DNA from: Salinimonas marina
Lineage (GTDB): Bacteria; Pseudomonadota; Gammaproteobacteria; Enterobacterales; Alteromonadaceae
Reading direction: 5' to 3'
Length of the DNA: 64,000 nucleotides
Assembly (NCBI RefSeq): GCF_015644725.1
Contig: NZ_CP064795.1
Span: 18,501-82,500 of the forward strand
The translations under genes and the position numbers were made by a program. How positions within the stretch are numbered: position 1 is the stretch's first letter; each line of letters starts with the position of its first letter. Shown piece by piece: positions 58,729-64,000 of the stretch. The notes under the pieces are model-generated. The model was given only the letters and a program-made list of their open reading frames with translations. It was not told the DNA's origin and made no database searches.

Positions 58729-60800
58729 ATGCAGTCTCTGGCTCAAACACCCATCACCAGCCTGAAAGGCGTGGGTGCCAAGGTGGCTGAGAAGCTGGCA
58801 AAAATTGGTCTTGCCACTATTCAGGATATTCTGTTTCATCTGCCCTTGCGATATGAAGACAGAACCAAAGTCTACAGTATCGATGCCTGTCGTCCTTTTA
58901 CACATGTCAGCATTCAGGGCGAGGTTAAAAGCGCCGATATTTTGTATGGTAAGACCCGCATGCTGACGGTAAAGGTCAGTGACGGTACCGGCACCATAAC
59001 CCTGCGTTTTTTTCATTTTGGCGCCCTCCAGCGCACCCTGCTTTCACCAGGAAATCAGATTCGCTGTTTTGGTGAAATTCGTACCGGCAAATGGGGGCTG
59101 GAAATGATGCACCCCGAGTTCAAACTGATTGACGATGATCATGTGGAAACCGAAGAGGCCCTGACGCCGGTATATCCCACCACCGAAGGGGTGAAACAAC
59201 TGACCCTTCGCAACCTGACCGATCAGGCGCTGGTCATGCTGGATAAAGGGGCTTTATCAGATTTACTGCCCCAGGGAATGTACGCTCAGCAGGTGTCGTT
59301 GTCAGAGGCCCTGCATCTGGTCCATCGGCCGCCCCCGGATGCGGGACTGGTGTTACTGGAAGAGGGACGTCATCCGTCGCAGCAACGACTGATTTTAGAA
59401 GAATTACTGGCCCACAATTTAAGTGTTCTGAAGGTACGCCAACAGTCTGATCAACAGCCAGGTATTCCGATAGCGGTGAATCAGACCCTGGTGGATAAAT
59501 TACTCAGCGCGTTGCCATTTAGCCCCACTGGCGCTCAGCAGCGGGTGGTCAATGAGATCCAAACCGACATGCAGCAAACCCGGCCCATGATGCGGCTGGT
59601 GCAGGGCGATGTCGGTTCCGGCAAAACACTGGTGGCGGCGCTGGCCGCACTGTCTGCTATCGGGCGGGGTATCAGGTCGCGTTGATGGCACCTACTGAAC
59701 TGCTGGCTGAACAACATGCCAATAACTTTCGCAGCTGGCTCGATCCGCTGGGAATTGAAGTGGGCTGGCTGGCCGGAAAACTGAAAGGCAAAGCCCGTGA
59801 GCAGGTGCTGACTCAGCTGGCGGCTGGCGATATTCAGATGCTGGTCGGCACCCATGCTATTTTTCAGGCCAATGTCGATTATCAGCAACTGGCACTGGTG
59901 ATTGTGGATGAGCAGCACCGCTTTGGGGTGCATCAGCGTCTGGCATTGCGCGAAAAAGGAGAAATTCAGGGGCGCTTTCCTCATCAGCTGATCATGACGG
60001 CCACGCCGATTCCCCGTACGCTGGCGATGACCGCCTATGCCGACTTGGATACCTCGGTGATTGATGAGCTGCCGCCTGGTCGCTCACCCGTGACCACCGT
60101 GGTGATTCCTGATACCCGGCGTGATGATGTGATCAGCCGGGTGTACGATGCTTGTCATGTTCAGGGCCGGCAGGCTTACTGGGTCTGCACGTTAATTGAC
60201 GAGTCTGAGGTATTGGAGTGTCAGGCCGCGGAGGATGCGGCGGTGACCCTGCGTACGGCGTTGCCCGAACTTAAGGTCGGGCTGGTGCACGGGCGCTTGA
60301 AGCCAGCCGAAAAAGCCCAGGTTATGGCTCAGTTTAAAGAGGGCGAGCTGGATTTGCTGGTGGCGACCACCGTCATTGAGGTCGGTGTGGATGTGCCTAA
60401 TGCCAGCATTATGATCATCGAGAATCCCGAGCGGCTGGGATTAGCGCAATTGCACCAGTTGCGCGGCCGGGTAGGTCGGGGGGCGGTGGAAAGTCAATGT
60501 GTGTTACTGTATTCCAGTCCACTGTCAAAAACCGCGACCCAACGGCTGGGGGTATTGCGCGAGTCCAGCGATGGCTTTTACATTGCTCAGCGCGACCTTG
60601 AAATCCGCGGGCCTGGTGAGTTGATGGGAACCCGACAAACCGGCATGGCTGAGCTGAAAATTGCCGATCTGGTGCGTGATGCCCAGCTTATCCCTCAGGT
60701 TCAGGACATCGCCGAACGCTTATGGCAGGAATACCCAAGCCATGCGCAGGCTATCATTAATCGTTGGATTGGCTACAAGGAACAATATGGTCATGCCTGA
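58729..60800 (+). CDS. recG: ATP-dependent DNA helicase RecG (frameshifted in this assembly)
   Basis: Two frames join into about 690 residues, the normal RecG length. The first carries the wedge/OB domain (LKGVGAKVAEKLAKIG, then LTVKVSDGTGTITLRFFHF) and Walker A LVQGDVGSGKTLVAALAAL. It then stops at 59685 just after the GGGG run 59666-59669. The second gives LMAPTELLAEQHANNF, the DEQH box VDEQHRFGVHQR, TATPIPRTLAM and RGRVGRG. One extra G restores the expected GRGYQVALMAPTEL. RecG remodels stalled replication forks. A broken recG in an otherwise conserved region is unlikely, so a sequencing error is the best explanation. Confidence 0.93.
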
Positions 60801-61539
60801 GTGCCCGTTATATACCCAGACACACGCCGAGCAGGCCGACGAGCTGGCCAGTCGCTGGGGATTGGTGCGCTATTACCACACACCTACAGGTTTAGGGCTG
60901 GTGCTTGATGATACCGGTCTGCAATTGAAAGATTTTGATAACCCCAAACAGCAGGGGGTGATGGTCGACTTTTTATCAGGCGCCAGTGAATATCGACGGG
61001 CCCATGGTGGGGCCAAAAAAGAACCCATTGCCAAGGCCATCGGTCTGAAAGGAAACCAGGGGCGAGTGGTGATTGATGCTACACCTGGCCTGGGGCGTGA
61101 TGCCTTTGTACTGGCCGGACTGGGGTGTACCGTTTATATGGTAGAGCGCTCAGCAGTGGTGGCCGCTTTATTAGAAGATGGTCTTCGCCGGCTAGCGACC
61201 AAAGCACCGGAGCTTGCCGCGCGTTTCAGGTTGCTGCACGGCAATAGTATCGAGGTACTAAAACAGTGGCCTCATGAAGCCGCCGAGGCTGTCTATTTGG
61301 ATCCCATGTTTCCTCATCGTAAAAAATCTGCTTTAGTAAAAAAAGAAATGAAAGTATTTCAGGCTTTGTTAGGCGCTGATCCTGATGCCGATGGTTTACT
61401 GGCTCCGGCACTGGCTCTGGCATCCCAGCGGGTGGTGGTAAAGCGGCCGAACTATGCCGAGGCACTGGCCGGGCACTCCCCCAACATGGCCATTACCAGT
61501 AAAAAGCATCGCTTCGATGTCTACCTGACTCAACAATAA
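60787..61539 (+). CDS. rsmJ: 16S rRNA (guanine-1516-N2)-methyltransferase
   Basis: About 250 residues from ATG 60787 (AAGGA upstream), overlapping the recG stop; ATG 60793 is an alternative. The SAM site is VIDATPGLGRDAFVLAGLG, and the catalytic DPMFP sits in VYLDPMFPHRKKSA. KEPIAKAIGLKG is characteristic of RsmJ. It methylates G1516 of 16S rRNA. Confidence 0.92.
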   Translation: MVMPECPLYTQTHAEQADELASRWGLVRYYHTPTGLGLVLDDTGLQLKDFDNPKQQGVMVDFLSGASEYRRAHGGAKKEPIAKAIGLKGNQGRVVIDATPGLGRDAFVLAGLGCTVYMVERSAVVAALLEDGLRRLATKAPELAARFRLLHGNSIEVLKQWPHEAAEAVYLDPMFPHRKKSALVKKEMKVFQALLGADPDADGLLAPALALASQRVVVKRPNYAEALAGHSPNMAITSKKHRFDVYLTQQ

Positions 61540-61552
61540 AAGGAAAAGTGTC

Positions 61553-62026
61553 ATGATTAATGTGAATAGTCCGTTACCCGAAGTCTCATTTGGCGTATTG
61601 GTGGATGGTGAGGTAACCAATCCCCATACTAATGCGTTATTTAGCGACAAAAAAGTAGTCTTATTTGCCGTCCCCGGCGCGTTTACCCCGACCTGCTCTG
61701 CGGCCCATCTTCCCGGCTATATTGCGTTGGCGGATAAACTTAAAGCCAAAGGTATTGATGAAATTATGTGTGTGTCGGTGAATGATGCCTTCGTGATGGA
61801 TGCCTGGAAACAGTCAGCCAATGCTGACGCCATTACTATGCTGGCCGATGCCAATGCGACCTTTACCAAACAAATCGGTATGGATATGGATACCGGCGAG
61901 TTTGGTGGTGTGCGGTCATTGCGCTATTCCATGTTGGTGGATGACGGTATCGTGAAGCAGCTAAACCTTGAGGATCCAGGCCGCTTTGCAGTGAGTGATG
62001 CTGAATCAATGCTCAATAGCTTATAA
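61553..62026 (+). CDS. Peroxiredoxin, Prx5 type
   Basis: A 157-residue thiol peroxidase with the peroxidatic Cys in VPGAFTPTCSAAHLPGY, Arg in VRSLRYSMLVDDG, and the Prx5-type length. No C-terminal glutaredoxin domain is present, unlike the hybrid forms. It reduces H2O2 and alkyl hydroperoxides with thioredoxin or glutathione. It lies 13 bases after rsmJ and may be co-transcribed. Confidence 0.9.
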   Translation: MINVNSPLPEVSFGVLVDGEVTNPHTNALFSDKKVVLFAVPGAFTPTCSAAHLPGYIALADKLKAKGIDEIMCVSVNDAFVMDAWKQSANADAITMLADANATFTKQIGMDMDTGEFGGVRSLRYSMLVDDGIVKQLNLEDPGRFAVSDAESMLNSL

Positions 62027-62290
62027 AAACGATCTGTCTTGGGGGGTGGTTACGTATGACTGTGAGGTCAAGCAGATATCATACATCTGTAGTAACACTG
62101 GCCAGCTTAATATTTAAGGACTGTACGGCCAAAAGGAGGCTGTCAGACTCAAAATTAAGTACCAATAAATAGTAGAGCGGTGAAGATATAGCAGTACTTT
62201 ACTTATTGTAAACCGTCACCCGGCGCGTATTCGAGTCATCACGTAATTGATGACATTCTTCTTTTCGTCGGGCCATGGAGGGTTGTTCTT

Positions 62291-62977
62291 ATGGCAAAGA
62301 GCCAAAAGTTCAATGTGTATTTAATTTCTCAGTCTTGTTATAGCGATGCTAAACAGGACCCGAATGTGATGTTATTCAAAAGCCTGCTGGAAACATGCGG
62401 GTATGATGTTAATTTGCTTGGTAGTGCAGCGGCTTTGCCAGAAACCTGTAATCAGGATCTGGTATTTTACGATGCTGCTGGCAGCGTCAATAAACTTGAT
62501 GATTTTTACGGTAGCGCCGGCAATGCGCGTTGGATCCTGTTCAATCTGCAAGCGGGTGAACTGGATGAATGTGAAGCGATTATAGCGGGTGTAGAAGGTA
62601 CTTTTTATGCCTCAGATTCCCCCGAGTTGCTGTTAAAAGGCGTACGCCGGTTAAGTAAAATGGATGTCTGGTTTAAACGCGGCTCAATTAATGAGGCCCT
62701 GCGTCGTATGCGTCAGTATGCGCGTCGTCCGGCGTTAAAAGCGAACCGGCCCACTGTGCCCAGAGCCGGTGGCAATCATCCGAAGCTGACTAAGCGTGAA
62801 ATGACCATCATCGAACTTGTGTCTAAAGGGTCGCAAAATCAGGAAATTGCGGATCAGCTGCATATCAGTGTGAATACGGTCAAAACCCACATTTACAGTA
62901 TCTTTCGTAAAACACAGTCGCGCAATCGCATAGAATTGTTGTCGTGGTCTCAGAACTTTATGAACGAGCAAGCCTGA
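62291..62977 (+). CDS. LuxR-family transcriptional regulator (CsgD-like)
   Basis: A 228-residue protein. The C-terminal helix-turn-helix (about 165-212) reads LTKREMTIIELVSKGSQNQE then HISVNTVKTHIYSIF. The N-terminal 140 residues look like a receiver-type fold (FNVYLISQSC, then LVFYDAAGSV) but lack the usual acidic pocket and Lys, so phosphorylation is doubtful. This is the arrangement of CsgD/VpsT-type biofilm regulators, which can respond to c-di-GMP. It stands alone with about 260 bases upstream. The target is unknown. Confidence 0.85.
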   Translation: MAKSQKFNVYLISQSCYSDAKQDPNVMLFKSLLETCGYDVNLLGSAAALPETCNQDLVFYDAAGSVNKLDDFYGSAGNARWILFNLQAGELDECEAIIAGVEGTFYASDSPELLLKGVRRLSKMDVWFKRGSINEALRRMRQYARRPALKANRPTVPRAGGNHPKLTKREMTIIELVSKGSQNQEIADQLHISVNTVKTHIYSIFRKTQSRNRIELLSWSQNFMNEQA

Positions 62978-63020
62978 TACTCACCATCGTGTAACCACCT
63001 AATATTTCTTTCATGCAATG

Positions 63021-63040
63021 GCCCGGGTATAATCCCGGGC
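63021..63040 (+). other. Perfect hairpin with TATAAT in its loop, between luxR and the flavoprotein gene
   Basis: GCCCGGG and CCCGGGC flank TATAAT (63028-63033). As a terminator it lacks a real T run (TAATTATTTG follows). As a promoter, the -10 is perfect but the -35 (TTTCTT, 63005-63010) is poor. Either or both roles are possible. Confidence 0.5.
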
Positions 63041-63061
63041 TAATTATTTGTGGGAGTATGG

Positions 63062-64000
63062 GTGAACAAGCGTGATGTTATTGTGATTGGGGCTGGCGCT
63101 GCGGGGCTGTTTTGTGCTGCGCAGGCGGGGCAACGTGGACGTAACGTTGAAGTTCTGGATCACGCTAAAAAGGTAGGGCGTAAAATTCTGATGTCCGGAG
63201 GTGGGCGATGCAATTTTACCAACATGTATACCGGGCCCGAAAATTTTCTCTCCGCCAATCCACATTATTGTAAGTCAGCACTGAATCAATATACCCAATG
63301 GGATTTCATTGGTTTAGTGAATGACTACAACATTGCCTACCATGAAAAAACCCTGGGCCAGTTATTTTGTGATGACAGTGCCTCGCAAATTGTTGATTTA
63401 CTTTTGAACGAGTGCCGTAAAGCCAACGCGACGGTCACCACTCGCTGCGAAATTTTGCAGATAGAAAAACACGAAGAGGGCTTTTACCTTAATACCAGTT
63501 TGGGCGAATACCAATGCGAATCGCTGGTCATTGCCACTGGCGGGCTAAGTATGCCGAAGCTGGGAGCGACGCCGTTTGGCTATAAAGTTGCCGAACAGTT
63601 TGGCTTAAATGTATTACCCACTCGTGCCGGCCTGGTACCATTTACCCTGCCTCCCGAGCTTAAAGAACCACTGGCCGCTATTTCAGGAATATCGCAGCCG
63701 GTGCGCACCGCCTGTAATAATACCGACTTTCTGGAAGATCTGTTGATAACCCATCGTGGGTTATCCGGCCCGGCGGTGTTGCAAATCTCTTCTTATTGGG
63801 AGGGTGGTGAAGTCAGCATTGATTTAAGCCCCCAGGAAGATATCCACGAACGGCTCAATACTGCCAAAGAAAATCAGCCGAATATTACCTTAAAGACATT
63901 CCTGGGTACTTGCTTTGCAAAAAGACTGGCTGAAACCCTCATCGACGTCATGGCTATGCCTAATGTGCCGCTTAAACAATTAAACCAAAAACAGCTTACG
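63062..64000 (+). CDS. HI0933/BaiN-type NAD(P)/FAD-dependent oxidoreductase (partial at window end)
   Basis: From GTG 63062, after GGGAG; the ATG four bases earlier reads to a TGA after five codons and is out of frame. The frame stays open to the window edge, about 313 residues. The Rossmann FAD motif is VIVIGAGAAGLFCAAQAG, then GRKILMSGGGRCNFTNM, the mark of the HI0933 family, and VIATGGLSMPKLGATPFGY. Homologues are about 390 residues, so the last fifth lies outside. The substrate is unknown. Confidence 0.92.
   Translation, partial: MNKRDVIVIGAGAAGLFCAAQAGQRGRNVEVLDHAKKVGRKILMSGGGRCNFTNMYTGPENFLSANPHYCKSALNQYTQWDFIGLVNDYNIAYHEKTLGQLFCDDSASQIVDLLLNECRKANATVTTRCEILQIEKHEEGFYLNTSLGEYQCESLVIATGGLSMPKLGATPFGYKVAEQFGLNVLPTRAGLVPFTLPPELKEPLAAISGISQPVRTACNNTDFLEDLLITHRGLSGPAVLQISSYWEGGEVSIDLSPQEDIHERLNTAKENQPNITLKTFLGTCFAKRLAETLIDVMAMPNVPLKQLNQKQLT

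Overview
The window looks like a chromosome segment of a marine gammaproteobacterium, most likely Alteromonadaceae (Alteromonas, Salinimonas or a relative). This is inferred from the gmk-rpoZ-spoT-ridA-recG order, the hemCDXY operon, a TonB receptor/glycosidase locus with LacI control, and overall protein character. No RNA genes, insertion sequences or CRISPR arrays were seen.

Layout. (1) 1-11.6 kb is a visibly AT-rich defence island. It holds a GHKL/MutL-like ATPase, a Z1 helicase-like protein, a PD-(D/E)XK protein, an AIPR protein and a small unknown protein in one overlapping operon. A divergent cytosine-5 methyltransferase, a Vsr-like nickase and a methyltransferase-HNH fusion follow. The core matches the MZA (mzaABCDE) type of anti-phage system. 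(2) 11.9-21.4 kb holds a lipoprotein, an RND efflux pair, an acyl-CoA ligase, an azurin and a metallo-beta-lactamase-fold hydrolase. (3) 21.5-28.6 kb is the most unusual region. A 37-residue peptide gene is followed by two unfamiliar proteins that both look like cupin-plus-helical-repeat proteins. After a terminator come a Yip1-like membrane protein, a two-gene MacB-like ABC transporter with degenerate ATPase motifs, and a LytS/LytTR two-component system. I read this as a candidate new class of modified peptide or peptide-signalling locus in a Gram-negative. (4) 28.7-33.9 kb holds an unknown protein, an AaeXAB-like efflux operon and a membrane protein. (5) 33.9-37 kb is the gluconate regulon (gntP, gntK, gntR) with clear GntR operators. 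(6) 37-44.6 kb holds an MFS transporter, a LacI regulator with candidate operators, an Oar-type TonB receptor and a GH144-type glucanase, probably for beta-1,2-glucan use. (7) 44.7-64 kb is mainly housekeeping: YcjX/YcjF, a ThrE-like exporter, a CPA1 antiporter, haem synthesis genes, an esterase, gmk-rpoZ-spoT-ridA-recG, rsmJ, a peroxiredoxin, a LuxR-type regulator and an HI0933-type flavoprotein cut by the window end.

Data quality matters here. At least eight genes (Z1, dcm, Yip1-like, gntP, ycjX, antiporter, esterase, recG) carry a -1 frameshift. Each is repaired by adding one G (coding strand) at a short G run, and the set includes well-conserved housekeeping genes. This pattern points to homopolymer under-calling in the assembly rather than to real gene decay. 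I give each such gene its full repaired extent.
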